A program made the translations under genes and the position numbers. The notes below the pieces were generated by a model, which saw only the letters and a program-made list of their open reading frames with translations, was not told where the DNA came from and searched no databases. Shown piece after piece: positions 36,652-45,795 of a DNA stretch of 64,000 nt. This stretch comes from Haloferax denitrificans ATCC 35960. GTDB taxonomy: Archaea > Halobacteriota > Halobacteria > Halobacteriales > Haloferacaceae. Position 1 is the first letter of the stretch. Each line of letters starts with the position of its first letter. The stretch lies in contig NZ_AOLP01000011.1 of the NCBI RefSeq assembly GCF_000337795.1, forward strand, positions 62,001 to 126,000, in the 5' to 3' direction.

Positions 36652-38628
36652 TTACTCGCCGGTGAACTCGGGGTCGCGGTCGCTCGTGAAGGCGGCGACT
36701 CCCTCCATCAGGTCGGTGGTCGTGAACACCAGCCCGAACGCCTGTGATTCGACTTCGAGGCCGGCATCGCTGTCTTCCCACGCGCTGTGCATGGCGCGTT
36801 TGGTGAGTCGCTGGGCGACGGGCGGTCCCTGTGCGAACTGTTTGGCGTACTCGAACGCTTCGGTCTCGAAGTTCTCGCTCTCGAAGAGTTCGTTGACGAA
36901 GCCGTAGTCGGCCATCGTCTCGGCGTCGTACCGGTCGGCGGTGAAGATGATTTCCTTCGCCCGACCCGTGCCGACGATGCGCTGGAGGCGGACGGTGCCG
37001 CCCCACCCGGGGACGAGGCCGAGGTTGTGTTCCGGTTGGCCGAACTCGGAGCGTTTCGTGGCGATTCGCAGGTCGGCGCACATGGTGAGTTCCATGCCGC
37101 CGCCCAGACAGAAGCCGTCGATGGCGGCGACGACGGGCATATCGCTCGCTTCGAGTTTGCCGAACGTCTGTTGGCCCGTCCGGGAGAGTTCGGTGCCGGT
37201 CAGGGCGTCGGGGCCGCTCGCGGCGATGCTCGTCACGTCCGCACCGGCGGAGAACGCGCGCTCGCCGGCCCCCGTGAGGAGGACGGCGCGAACGTCGTCG
37301 TCATCGGCGAACAGGTCGATAGCCGTCGAAAGCTCCTCGATGAGGTCCGTGCTGATGGTGTTGAGACGGTGCGGGCGGTCGAGCGTGATGTGGCCGACGC
37401 CCTCGCGCACGTCGACCGAGATGGCGTCGAACGCGGGCATGCCATCGGACGACCCCTCGTCGCCGTAGAACCCCTCTCCGGACTGGGCGAGGTCACGGAG
37501 GTACGCGACGGCCTCGTAGCGCGCTTCGCCGGTCTCGTCGTGCAGGTCGTCGAGCGCGTCGACGAGGGTGGGGATACCGGCGCTGTCGGCCATCTTCGCC
37601 GGGCCGTCGGGGAAGCGCCCGCCGAGTTTGACCGCGCGGTCGATGGCGGCCGGGTCGGCCACGTCGTTTTCGACGAGGCCGGCGACCTCGTTCGCCATGA
37701 CGCCCAGCAGGCGGTTTTTGACCGCCTCGCTCCCCTCGTCGTGGGGGACTTCAGCGCCCTCGCCGTCCTCGTAGTCGTAGAAGCCCTGCCCGGTCTTCTG
37801 GCCGAGGTCGCCCGCCTCGACCTTCTCGGAGAGGAGCGGACAGGGTTCGTAGGCGTCGCCGAGCACCCCGTGCATGTATTCGAGGACGTGGAAGCCCACG
37901 TCGATGCCGACGTAGTCGGCGAGTTCGAAACTCCCCATCGGGAGGCCCATGTCGTACTTCGTCGTGGAGTCGACTTCGGCCATCGTCGCGTCGCCGGCGT
38001 GGACAATCCACGCCGCCTCGTTCATCAGCGGGACGAGGATGCGGTTCACGATGAAACCGGGGCTGTCCTTGCGGACGCGGACGGGCGTCTTGCCCATCGA
38101 CTCGGCGAGGTCCTCGACGAGGTCGAGCGTCTCGTCGCCGGTGTGCGCGCCGGAGATGACCTCGACGAGGTCCATGCGGACCGGCGGGTTGAAAAAGTGC
38201 ATCCCGCAGAAGCGCTCGGGGCGCTCCGTGACCTCGGAGAGGTCGGTGATAGAGAGACTGGAGGTGTTGGTGGCGAACACCGCGTGGTCGGGGGCGTGCT
38301 CCTCCAACTCGGTGTACACCTCCTTTTTGATGGCCATCTTCTCGGGGACGGCCTCGATGACCACGTCGGCGTCGGCGACGGCCTCGCCGAGGTCTACCGC
38401 GGTCGAGACGCGGGCGAGCGCCGCGTCGGCGTCCTCTTGCGACAGTCGGTCCTTCTCGGCGAGTTTGTTCAGCGACCACTCGATTTTGTCGTAGCCCTGC
38501 TGGACGAACTCGTCTTCGATGTCGCGCAGGACGACGTCGTAGCCGGCGAGCGCCGCGACCTCCGCGATGCCGTGGCCCATGTTGCCCGCTCCGAGAACGG
38601 TGATACTGTCGACGTCATCTACGTTCAT
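36652..38628 (-). CDS. 3-hydroxyacyl-CoA dehydrogenase / enoyl-CoA hydratase fusion
   Basis: The 658-residue protein joins two beta-oxidation enzymes. Residues 1-390 are the dehydrogenase: Rossmann motif GAGNMGHGIAEVAALAGYDV, then ATNTSSLSITDLSEVTERPE, FCGMHFFNPPVRMDLVEVI and C-terminal helical repeats with DMGLPMGSFELADYVG. Residues 400-658 are a crotonase: HITLDRPHRLNTISTDLIEE, the oxyanion-hole FSAGADVTSI and AAIDGFCLGGGMELTMCAD, LGLVPGWGGTVRLQR. The order (dehydrogenase first) is opposite to bacterial FadB/FadJ and is known from other archaea. Likely role: fatty acid or polyhydroxyalkanoate-related oxidation. Confidence 0.95.
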   Translation of the reverse strand: MNVDDVDSITVLGAGNMGHGIAEVAALAGYDVVLRDIEDEFVQQGYDKIEWSLNKLAEKDRLSQEDADAALARVSTAVDLGEAVADADVVIEAVPEKMAIKKEVYTELEEHAPDHAVFATNTSSLSITDLSEVTERPERFCGMHFFNPPVRMDLVEVISGAHTGDETLDLVEDLAESMGKTPVRVRKDSPGFIVNRILVPLMNEAAWIVHAGDATMAEVDSTTKYDMGLPMGSFELADYVGIDVGFHVLEYMHGVLGDAYEPCPLLSEKVEAGDLGQKTGQGFYDYEDGEGAEVPHDEGSEAVKNRLLGVMANEVAGLVENDVADPAAIDRAVKLGGRFPDGPAKMADSAGIPTLVDALDDLHDETGEARYEAVAYLRDLAQSGEGFYGDEGSSDGMPAFDAISVDVREGVGHITLDRPHRLNTISTDLIEELSTAIDLFADDDDVRAVLLTGAGERAFSAGADVTSIAASGPDALTGTELSRTGQQTFGKLEASDMPVVAAIDGFCLGGGMELTMCADLRIATKRSEFGQPEHNLGLVPGWGGTVRLQRIVGTGRAKEIIFTADRYDAETMADYGFVNELFESENFETEAFEYAKQFAQGPPVAQRLTKRAMHSAWEDSDAGLEVESQAFGLVFTTTDLMEGVAAFTSDRDPEFTGE

Positions 38629-38769
38629 GGAAGAACGTTATACTGCGTCGCGGTTTCAACGTTTCCCTCGTCTGAGACGTAAACGTAAGCGCTGTTTATT
38701 CCCTCGCCGAGCAACATCACCGCAGTCCGTCGATTAACTGGGCCGGTTCGGCTTTCCACCCATCCGCCG

Positions 38770-39351
38770 TTAGTCCACGCACCGCCAGAGATATCGGCTG
38801 GCGTAGCTCCGATACGGTGCCCATCGCTCGGCGCGTTCGCGCATCTCGCCGCGGGAGACGGCGTCGCGCTCGAAGCCGAAGACGTGCTCCATGCCGCGTC
38901 GAATCCCGAGGTCTTCGACCGGGAACACGTCCTCGCGGGCGAGCACGAAGATGAGAAACATCTTCGCGGTCCAGTCGCCGACGCCGCGAATCTCGGTGAG
39001 CGCCGCGACGACCTCGTCGTCGTTCATCGCCCGAAGCGATTCTGCCGACAGGCCGTCTCGGAACGCCTCGGCGACGTTGCGGACGTAGCCCACCTTCTGG
39101 TTCGAGAGACCGCAGTCGCGGAGGACGGCCTCGTCGGCGGCGAGTATGCCCTCGGGGGTGACTTCGACGCGGTCGAACAGGCGGTCCCGAATCGTCGCCG
39201 CCGCGGTCGTCGAGAGCTGTTGGTTGACAATCGAGACGACCAGTCGCTCGAAGGGGTCGTCGGCGGGGTCGAGCGAGAGCGGGCCGTGCTCTTCGACCAC
39301 GTCGCCGAGATGCGGGTCGGCCCGGAGTTCGCGGTAGGCGTCGTCGCTCAT
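38770..39351 (-). CDS. DNA-3-methyladenine glycosylase II (AlkA-type, HhH-GPD)
   Basis: This 193-residue DNA glycosylase has the HhH-GPD motif: the hairpin IRGVGDWTAKMFL (122-133), the later FPVEDLGIRRG with the catalytic aspartate D147, and the N-terminal VVSIVNQQLSTTAA (Q-Q-L-S-x-x-A-A conserved in AlkA). It removes alkylated purines. It lacks the N-terminal TBP-like domain of E. coli AlkA, as is common in archaeal forms. The gene is 107 nt from the RimK-like gene on the same strand. Confidence 0.92.
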   Translation of the reverse strand: MSDDAYRELRADPHLGDVVEEHGPLSLDPADDPFERLVVSIVNQQLSTTAAATIRDRLFDRVEVTPEGILAADEAVLRDCGLSNQKVGYVRNVAEAFRDGLSAESLRAMNDDEVVAALTEIRGVGDWTAKMFLIFVLAREDVFPVEDLGIRRGMEHVFGFERDAVSRGEMRERAERWAPYRSYASRYLWRCVD

Positions 39352-39459
39352 CGACTCGTGGTTGGGCCGTCGGGGAGAAAAGTGCGCGTGTCTCGGGGTC
39401 GGTCGCGGGCACGCGCGACCGAGGCGAATGCGTCGGGCGCGGTCGCGCCGGCGGCCGAC

Positions 39460-40821
39460 TTACTCTTCGAGGAGTTCCTCTTCCTCGTCGTCGCTGTCGT
39501 TGCGGTCGGCGTTGGCGCGGCGGCGCACGTCCACGCGGTAGTGTTCGAGGATGTCGCGCCCGAGGAGAAGCGGGTAGTCCATGTGCGAGCGGTCCTCGAC
39601 GCTGGCGGTCACGGTGTGCTGGGTGCCGCCGATACCGATGACGAGGTCGACCACGGGGCGGGCCTTCCCGCTCTTGAGGCTCCCGGACTTCACGCGCGTC
39701 ATGCTCTTAATCGGCCCCGCGCCGATTTCGGCGGCGAGGCTCGTGTCGATGCTCGTCCGGGTCGCGCCGGTGTCGGACTTCGCGAGGGTCTGCTGGGAGC
39801 CGCTGGTCCCGTTGACGACGACCTCCTCGATGTAGCCGATGATGGGCGCTTCGCCGTCGAAAATGGGCGACTCGTTGGGGGCACACGAGGGGACGGAGTC
39901 GTCGAGCGTCGCCGACAGCTCCTCGACGCGCGTCTCGTCGACCTCGCCGCCCGCGCGCTCGATTGCGAGCTTCGCGATGTGCGGCGCGGGGCTCTTCCCC
40001 GTCGCCTGATACAGGCCCTTGAAGCCGGCGGTCGGGTTGGCTTCGAGGACGAACCAGCCGTCGTCGCCCTCGACGAGGTCGACGCCGACGTAGTCCATCT
40101 CCATCACTTCGGCCGTGTAGAGCGCCGTTTCCCGCGCTTCCTCGGGCATCTCGTCGGTCGCGTTGAGCACGTCGCCGCCGAGAGCGACGTTGGTCCGCCA
40201 GTCGCCTTCCGGGGCGTAGCGGTACATCGCGCCGATGATTTCGCCGTCGACGATGTAGACGCGCAGGTCGCGGTGGCGGTCGCCGTCGCGGTCGATGAGC
40301 TTCTGGAGGAACGCCTGCCGGTTGCCGACTTTCGGGTTGACGGGCTCGGTCAGGTCGACCTTCCACGTCCCGCCGCCGTGGGTGCCGATGGCGGACTTGT
40401 AGACGCCGACGTCGCCGAAGCGCTCGCGGCCCTTGTTGAGCCGGTCGTTCGAGAGCGCGAGGAGCGCGTCGGGCACCTGGATGTTCCAGTTGGCGAGCGT
40501 CGCGGCGGTGGCGAACTTGTGGATGGCCGCGAGGACCGCGTTCGGCTCGTTGAGCATCGGCCGGATGCGGTTGAACGTCGTCGCCAGCCCGAGGAGTTCG
40601 GCGGGTTCCTCGGTGTTCGATAGGAGCAGTCGATTCGCGATGATGTCCACCTCAGGCTCGACTGTCACCTCGCCGTCTTCGATGCTGACCGCCGCGTTCT
40701 CCCGACGGAGCCACACCGGCTCGTGACCGAGGTCTTCGACCGCGTTGAGGATTGCCTTCGTCTCCTTGCTGTTGTGTAGAGAAAGCACGCCGACACGTAC
40801 GGCGTCGTCTGTGGTGGACAT
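39460..40821 (-). CDS. RimK-like ATP-grasp ligase fused to a retropepsin-like (RimB-type) protease
   Basis: Residues about 1-300 are an ATP-grasp ligase of the RimK/LysX/CofF group: NKFATAA-like helix HKFATAATLANWNI, strand YKSAIGTHGGGTWKV, then the metal ligands E260 and N262 in LEANPTAGFKGL. Residues 320-430 are a retropepsin-like domain with DTGATRTSID (350-359) and the conserved LLLGRDILEHY. In bacteria RimK adds glutamates to its target and RimB removes them; here they are one polypeptide of 453 residues. An acidic tail follows. A divergent zinc hydrolase gene begins 130 nt away, sharing the promoter region. The substrate in archaea is unknown. Confidence 0.92.
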   Translation of the reverse strand: MSTTDDAVRVGVLSLHNSKETKAILNAVEDLGHEPVWLRRENAAVSIEDGEVTVEPEVDIIANRLLLSNTEEPAELLGLATTFNRIRPMLNEPNAVLAAIHKFATAATLANWNIQVPDALLALSNDRLNKGRERFGDVGVYKSAIGTHGGGTWKVDLTEPVNPKVGNRQAFLQKLIDRDGDRHRDLRVYIVDGEIIGAMYRYAPEGDWRTNVALGGDVLNATDEMPEEARETALYTAEVMEMDYVGVDLVEGDDGWFVLEANPTAGFKGLYQATGKSPAPHIAKLAIERAGGEVDETRVEELSATLDDSVPSCAPNESPIFDGEAPIIGYIEEVVVNGTSGSQQTLAKSDTGATRTSIDTSLAAEIGAGPIKSMTRVKSGSLKSGKARPVVDLVIGIGGTQHTVTASVEDRSHMDYPLLLGRDILEHYRVDVRRRANADRNDSDDEEEELLEE

Positions 40822-40920
40822 ACTCAGTTGATATCCTCCCGGTTTCAAAGACATGACGGTCGAGAGCCGGAGCCCCCGGTTCGCAACTGCGAGGGCGACG
40901 TCGGGCGGTCCGTCGCGACC

Positions 40921-40929
40921 GTTTATAAC
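40921..40929 (+). promoter_or_regulatory. TATA box of the aspartoacylase-like gene
   Basis: GTTTATAAC lies 23-31 nt before the ATG at 40952, the distance of a leaderless haloarchaeal promoter. The divergent RimK-like gene starts at 40821, so the two may share the intervening region. Confidence 0.65.
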
Positions 40930-40951
40930 CCCGGCCCTCCCATCGCATCAC

Positions 40952-41977
40952 ATGGCCGACAACGAGGCCTTCACCTACAACGGCGGGAAGGTCGAGCCGG
41001 GCGAGACACAGGACATCCGGTACGGCATCTCCGAGACGTATCTCGGCGACCCGGTTCGCATCCCCGTCACCATCATCAACGGGGAGCGGGCGGGGCCGAC
41101 CGTGTTCCTCTCCGCCGCCGCCCACGGCGACGAACTGAACGGTATCGAGGTCGTCCGAGAGGTGGCCTACGAGTGGGACCTCGCGGACCTCGCGGGCACG
41201 CTCGTCTGCATGCCGGTGATGAACGTCCCCGCCTTTCTCGCTCAACAGCGGTATCTCCCCATCTACGACCGCGACCTGAATCGGTCGTTCCCCGGGTCCG
41301 AGACCTCGACGGGGGCAAAGCGGATGGCCCACCGCATCTACCAGAACTTCATCGCGCCCTGCGACCTCGGCATCGACTTCCACACGTCGACGCGGGGCCG
41401 GACCAACATGCTCCACGTCCGCGCGGACATGTCCGACCCCGCGGTCGCGCGCCTCGCCAACGCCTTCGGCTCGCACGTCATCATCGACAGTTCCGGGTCC
41501 AGCGGGATGCTCCGCACCGAGTCGTCGGCGAGCGGAACGCCGGCGATAACCGTCGAGATGGGCGAGGCCCACCGCTTCCAGCGCGAACTCATCGACGAGG
41601 CGCTCGCGGGCGTCGAGAGCGTCTTCGCCGAGTACGGCCTCCGGGAGACCTCGACGGTCAACTGGCCGGGCTGGCGGACCGTCATCTCGGACGAAAACGA
41701 AAAGACGTGGCTCCGCGCCGACGCGGGCGGCATCGTCGACATGCACCACGACCGCGGCGCGCTCGTCCACGAGGGCGACCGCATCTGCACGATTACGAAC
41801 CCGTTCAAGGACGACAACGTGACCGTCGTCGCCCCCTTCACGGGCCTGCTCGTCGGCGTCCTCGAAAACCCGGTCGTCTACCCCGGCAACCCGCTTTGCC
41901 ACCTCGTCGAACTGAAGGACAAGGTGCGGCGCGTCGTCGAGCGCGAGCAGTCCGGCGCTCCCGAGGCGACGCGCTGA
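40952..41977 (+). CDS. Succinylglutamate desuccinylase/aspartoacylase family zinc hydrolase
   Basis: The 341-residue enzyme has the HxxE zinc motif in SAAAHGDELNGIEVV (about 52-66), the LNRSFPGS loop that carries substrate-binding arginine, the histidine ligand in LGIDFHTSTRGRTN and the catalytic glutamate in TVEMGEAHRF. The C-terminal third is a beta-barrel with DAGGIVDMHHDRGALVHEGD, a lipoyl-domain-like pattern found in this family. It is longer than the relative at 21733. Its divergent neighbour is the RimK-protease fusion; pairing of RimK-type ligases with such deacylases is known in bacteria, so the two may write and erase the same modification. Confidence 0.92.
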   Translation: MADNEAFTYNGGKVEPGETQDIRYGISETYLGDPVRIPVTIINGERAGPTVFLSAAAHGDELNGIEVVREVAYEWDLADLAGTLVCMPVMNVPAFLAQQRYLPIYDRDLNRSFPGSETSTGAKRMAHRIYQNFIAPCDLGIDFHTSTRGRTNMLHVRADMSDPAVARLANAFGSHVIIDSSGSSGMLRTESSASGTPAITVEMGEAHRFQRELIDEALAGVESVFAEYGLRETSTVNWPGWRTVISDENEKTWLRADAGGIVDMHHDRGALVHEGDRICTITNPFKDDNVTVVAPFTGLLVGVLENPVVYPGNPLCHLVELKDKVRRVVEREQSGAPEATR

Positions 41978-42088
41978 GACCGGCCGCCCCGACCCGAGAC
42001 AGCCGTGGGGCCGGCGATTTTTGCCGACCCTCACGAAACTCCATACACGTAAGTTCTATACCCTCCCCTTCCCGACACTCACAGGAGC

Positions 42089-42484
42089 ATGAGTCAGTCT
42101 TACAATCGGGGCCTCATCGAGGACTTCAGCAGATGGCGGGAGTTCTCGGCCGGCATGTGGGCCTGGATATTCCACAAGTTCACCGGCTGGGTGCTTGTGG
42201 GCTATCTCTTCACCCACATCGCCGTGTTGTCGACGGCCCTCTCGGGCGCGGCGGCGTACACGAACACGATTCAGGCGCTGGAGAGCCTCCTGGTCGTGCG
42301 TATTCTCGAAGTCGGACTGCTCGCGGTGGCGGTGTTTCACATCCTCAACGGACTGCGACTGCTGTTCGTCGACCTGGGCGTCGGGCTGGAAGCGCAGGAC
42401 AGGAGCTTCTACGCGTCGCTTATCCTCACGGGTGTCATCGTCGTCGCGAGCGTCCCCACGTTCCTCTCGGGGGTGAGCATCTGA
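42089..42484 (+). CDS. sdhC: Succinate dehydrogenase cytochrome b subunit
   Basis: The 131-residue subunit is the first gene of a four-gene sdh operon. It has three transmembrane helices and a conserved [20 protein letters not shown], with a histidine that may ligate heme b. The second helix ends in [12 protein letters not shown], the second conserved histidine. In complex II it anchors SdhAB and passes electrons to quinone. The ATG follows a purine-rich CAGGAG whose spacing is too tight for classic ribosome binding. The start of sdhD overlaps its stop (TGATG). Confidence 0.92.
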   Translation: MSQSYNRGLIEDFSRWREFSAGMWAWIFHKFTGWVLVGYLFTHIAVLSTALSGAAAYTNTIQALESLLVVRILEVGLLAVAVFHILNGLRLLFVDLGVGLEAQDRSFYASLILTGVIVVASVPTFLSGVSI

Positions 42485-42855
42485 TGGCGGAGCGATACAC
42501 GTCCTTCGAGCCCGGCGGCCGGCGGTGGCTCTGGCAACGGCTGACTGCCGCGTTCCTCGTCGTGGTGCTGGCGTTCCACTTCTTCCTGCTCCACTTCCTC
42601 AACCACGCCGACGAAGTGACGTTCGCCCTCTCACAGGCGCGCATGGAGCAGTTGACGTACTTCTCGCTGATGATCCTGTTCCTCGTCACCGCGACGTTCC
42701 ACGGGGTCAACGGCGTCTACAACGCCCTCGTCAACCAGGGCCTCTCGGGCACCCGGAAGACGGCGGTCAAGGCGATTCTCGGTCTCGCGAGCGTCCTCCT
42801 CATCGTGCAGGGCGTCCGCACGGCCCTCGCGTGGGCCGGAGGTGTTCCCATCTAA
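42484..42855 (+). CDS. sdhD: Succinate dehydrogenase hydrophobic membrane anchor subunit
   Basis: The 123-residue protein has three hydrophobic helices, the first with LVVVLAFHFFLLHFLNHADE and the second with FLVTATFHGVNGVYNALV; the histidines are candidates for heme or quinone contacts. The operon order C-D-B-A makes this the second anchor. The start codon overlaps the sdhC stop by one base and its stop overlaps the sdhB start by one base (TAATG), a tight translational coupling seen only in co-transcribed complexes. Confidence 0.9.
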   Translation: MAERYTSFEPGGRRWLWQRLTAAFLVVVLAFHFFLLHFLNHADEVTFALSQARMEQLTYFSLMILFLVTATFHGVNGVYNALVNQGLSGTRKTAVKAILGLASVLLIVQGVRTALAWAGGVPI

Positions 42856-43736
42856 TGAGCACGCAAGTTCCCGAATCAGTCGAAGAGGAATCGGCCACCG
42901 AAACCGCGTCCGCCGGCAAGCAGAAGCGCGACGCGAAAAAGCGCGAGCGCGCCGAGCGCGTCCAAGAACAGCGCGAGGCCGAGGCGGCCGAGAAAGCGCG
43001 TTCCGCGGACGACACCTACCACCTCAAGGTCTTCCGCTACGACCCCGAGGTGCCGGAGAAACAGGAGCCCCGCTTCGACGACTTCCACGTCCCGTACAAA
43101 CAGGGGATGACGGTCCTCGACGCGCTGATGTGGGCGCGGGACCACTACGACTCCTCGCTTACCTTCCGGCACTCCTGCCGGCAGGCCATCTGCGGGTCCG
43201 ACGCGCTGTTCGTCAACGGCTCGCAACGGCTCGGCTGTAAGACCCAGCTGTCGGACCTCTCGGAGCCGATTCGAGTCGAACCGCTCCCGCACTCCGACGT
43301 GGTCAAAGACCTCGTCGTCGACATGGAGCACTTCTACGACCAGATGGAGTCCGTCGAGCCGTACTTCCAGACGAACTCGCTTCCGGACGGCGAACTCGAC
43401 GAGCAACGCCAGACGCGCGAGAACCGCGAGAAGGTCAAGATGTCCACCCGTTGCATCTGGTGTAGCGCGTGTATGTCCTCGTGTAACATCGCCGCCGGCG
43501 ACAACGAGTACCTCGGTCCCGCGGCCATCAACAAGGCCTACCGCTTCGCCATGGACGAACGCGAGGGCGAGGACATGAAACAGCGCCGCCTCGAAATCCT
43601 CGAACAGGAACACGGCGTCTGGCGCTGTCAGACGCAGTTCTCCTGTACCGAGGTGTGCCCGAAGGACATCCCCCTCACGGAGCACATCCAGGAGCTCAAG
43701 CGCGAGGCGATTAAGAACAACCTGAAGTTCTGGTGA
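42855..43736 (+). CDS. sdhB: Succinate dehydrogenase iron-sulfur subunit
   Basis: The 293-residue subunit carries the three clusters of complex II. The first is [2Fe-2S] with C108, C113, D116 and C128 (SCRQAICGSD...LGC); aspartate replaces a cysteine as in E. coli SdhB. The second is [4Fe-4S] in CIWCSACMSSC (C200, C203, C206, C210). The third is [3Fe-4S] in CQTQFSCTEVC (C258, C264, C268). The N-terminal 52 residues are an extra charged helix rich in lysine, arginine and glutamate. The rest matches the usual 235-residue core. Confidence 0.95.
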   Translation: MSTQVPESVEEESATETASAGKQKRDAKKRERAERVQEQREAEAAEKARSADDTYHLKVFRYDPEVPEKQEPRFDDFHVPYKQGMTVLDALMWARDHYDSSLTFRHSCRQAICGSDALFVNGSQRLGCKTQLSDLSEPIRVEPLPHSDVVKDLVVDMEHFYDQMESVEPYFQTNSLPDGELDEQRQTRENREKVKMSTRCIWCSACMSSCNIAAGDNEYLGPAAINKAYRFAMDEREGEDMKQRRLEILEQEHGVWRCQTQFSCTEVCPKDIPLTEHIQELKREAIKNNLKFW

Positions 43737-43791
43737 ACTTCCCGGTGAAACCCTGAAGTTCGACCAACCCTACGACACACCCAAACACACC

Positions 43792-45639
43792 ATGTACGAA
43801 CACGACGTTATCGTAGTCGGCGCGGGCGGGGCGGGCCTGCGCGCGGCGATTGCGGCACACGAGGAAGGGGCCGACGTGGCCATCGTGTCGAAGCTCCACC
43901 CGGTCCGAAGTCACACGGGCGCGGCGGAGGGCGGCATCAACGCCGCGCTCCGCGAAGGCGACTCGTGGGAGGACCACGCCTACGACACGATGAAGGGCTC
44001 GGACTATCTCGCCGACGCGCCGGCGGCCGAGACCCTCTGTAAGGACAGTCCGAAAGAGACCATCAAGCTCGAACACTGGGGCATGGCGTTCTCCCGCGAC
44101 GACGACGGTCGCGTCAGCCAGCGACCGTTCGGCGGGCTCTCGTTCCCGCGGACCACCTACGCGGGCGCGGAGACGGGCCACCAGTTGCTCCACACCATGT
44201 ACGAGCAACTCGTCAAACGCGGCATCAAGGTGTACGACGAGTGGCACGTCACCCGGCTGGCCGTCTCCGACGAGGAGAAGCCGGAGGACCGAACCTGCCA
44301 CGGCATCGTCGCCTACGACGTCCAGACCGGACAGGTCGAGGGCTTCCGCGCCCGCAACGGCGTCATCCTCGCCACCGGCGGTCTCGGACAGGTCTACGAC
44401 CACACGACGAACGCGGTCGCCAACACCGGCGACGGCGTCGCGATGGCCTACCGCGCGGGCGCGCCGATGGAGGACATGGAGTTCATCCAGTTCCACCCGA
44501 CGACGCTCCCCTCGACGGGCGTCCTCATCACCGAGGGCGTTCGCGGCGAGGGCGGTATCCTCTACAACGAAAACGGCGAGCGCTTCATGTTCGAGTACGG
44601 CTACGCGAACAACCTCGGCGAACTCGCCTCCCGCGACGTTGTCTCGCGCGCCGAACTGACCGAGGTCAACGAGGGCCGCGGCATCGAAGACGAGTACGTC
44701 CACCTCGACATGCGCCACCTCGGCGAGGAGCGCATCATCGACCGCCTCGAAAACATCGTCCACCTCTCGGAGGACTTCGAGGGCGTCAACCCGCTCGAAG
44801 CGCCGATGCCGGTCAAGCCCGGCCAGCACTACGCGATGGGCGGCATCGAGACCGACGAGAACGGCGAGACGTGTATCTCCGGCCTGTACGCGGCCGGTGA
44901 GTGCGCCTGCGCCTCCGTCCACGGCGGCAACCGCCTCGGCGGCAACGCGCTCCCCGAACTCATCGTCTTCGGCAAGCGCGCCGGCCACCACGCCGCGGGC
45001 AAGGACATGGAGGAGGCCAGAATCACGACCGGCAAGGAAGGCGAGTACGAACTCGGCGAGGTCGACTCGCCGGTCGAACTCGGCGAAGCGGGCATCGGCG
45101 AGGACGCCGTCGCGGACGGCGGGACGGCCGCCGACGCCGGCGCGTCCGTCTCCGGGACCGACCTCGTCCAGCGCGCCGTCGAAGACGAGCGCGAGACCAT
45201 CGAGACGCTCCTGGAGCGAGACGACGGCATCCAGCAGGCCGAGATTCGCGAGCGCGTCCAGAAGTCGATGACGCGCAACGTGAACGTCTTCCGCGAGGAG
45301 TCGGCGCTCAAGGACGCGCTCCGCGACCTCCGCGAGGCGCGCGAACTCTACCAGCAGGTGTTCGTGGCCGACAAGTCGCGGACGTTCAACACGGACCTCC
45401 TGCAGACGCTGGAGATGCGCAACATCCTCGACATCGCGGAGGCAATCACGCTCGGCGCGCTCGCGCGCAACGAGTTCCGCGGTGCCCACTGGCGCAAGGA
45501 GTACCAAGAGCGCCGCGACGAGGAGTGGCTCAAGCACACGATGCTCTCGTGGAACGACGGCCGCCCGGAACTCTGGTACAAGCCGGTCATCCTCGAAGGC
45601 GAGAACAAGACCTACGAGCCGAAGGTCCGGAGCTACTGA
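43792..45639 (+). CDS. sdhA: Succinate dehydrogenase flavoprotein subunit
   Basis: The 615-residue subunit has the FAD-binding GAGGAGLRAAIAAHEEG and the covalent-flavin histidine H41 in RSHTGAAEGGINAAL. It also shows MEFIQFHPTTLPSTGVLITE and, toward the C-terminus, the capping-domain residues GGIETDENG then SVHGGNRLGGNALPEL. Succinate is oxidised to fumarate. It begins 55 nt after sdhB, so the operon reads C-D-B-A. The C-terminal 130 residues form the helical domain. Confidence 0.96.
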   Translation: MYEHDVIVVGAGGAGLRAAIAAHEEGADVAIVSKLHPVRSHTGAAEGGINAALREGDSWEDHAYDTMKGSDYLADAPAAETLCKDSPKETIKLEHWGMAFSRDDDGRVSQRPFGGLSFPRTTYAGAETGHQLLHTMYEQLVKRGIKVYDEWHVTRLAVSDEEKPEDRTCHGIVAYDVQTGQVEGFRARNGVILATGGLGQVYDHTTNAVANTGDGVAMAYRAGAPMEDMEFIQFHPTTLPSTGVLITEGVRGEGGILYNENGERFMFEYGYANNLGELASRDVVSRAELTEVNEGRGIEDEYVHLDMRHLGEERIIDRLENIVHLSEDFEGVNPLEAPMPVKPGQHYAMGGIETDENGETCISGLYAAGECACASVHGGNRLGGNALPELIVFGKRAGHHAAGKDMEEARITTGKEGEYELGEVDSPVELGEAGIGEDAVADGGTAADAGASVSGTDLVQRAVEDERETIETLLERDDGIQQAEIRERVQKSMTRNVNVFREESALKDALRDLREARELYQQVFVADKSRTFNTDLLQTLEMRNILDIAEAITLGALARNEFRGAHWRKEYQERRDEEWLKHTMLSWNDGRPELWYKPVILEGENKTYEPKVRSY

Positions 45640-45795
45640 GCCGACTCCGACCGCGCCGGTCGTGTCGCAGGCGACATTTCTTTCGACGCCGCCAGCCGCC
45701 CAGCGGCGCATCGACGGGCACTCGACCCGCCGAATCGCGTGCCCGTGACCGAACCCACCAACGGCTATTTGCCCGCTCGACACCTACGCCCGGCC

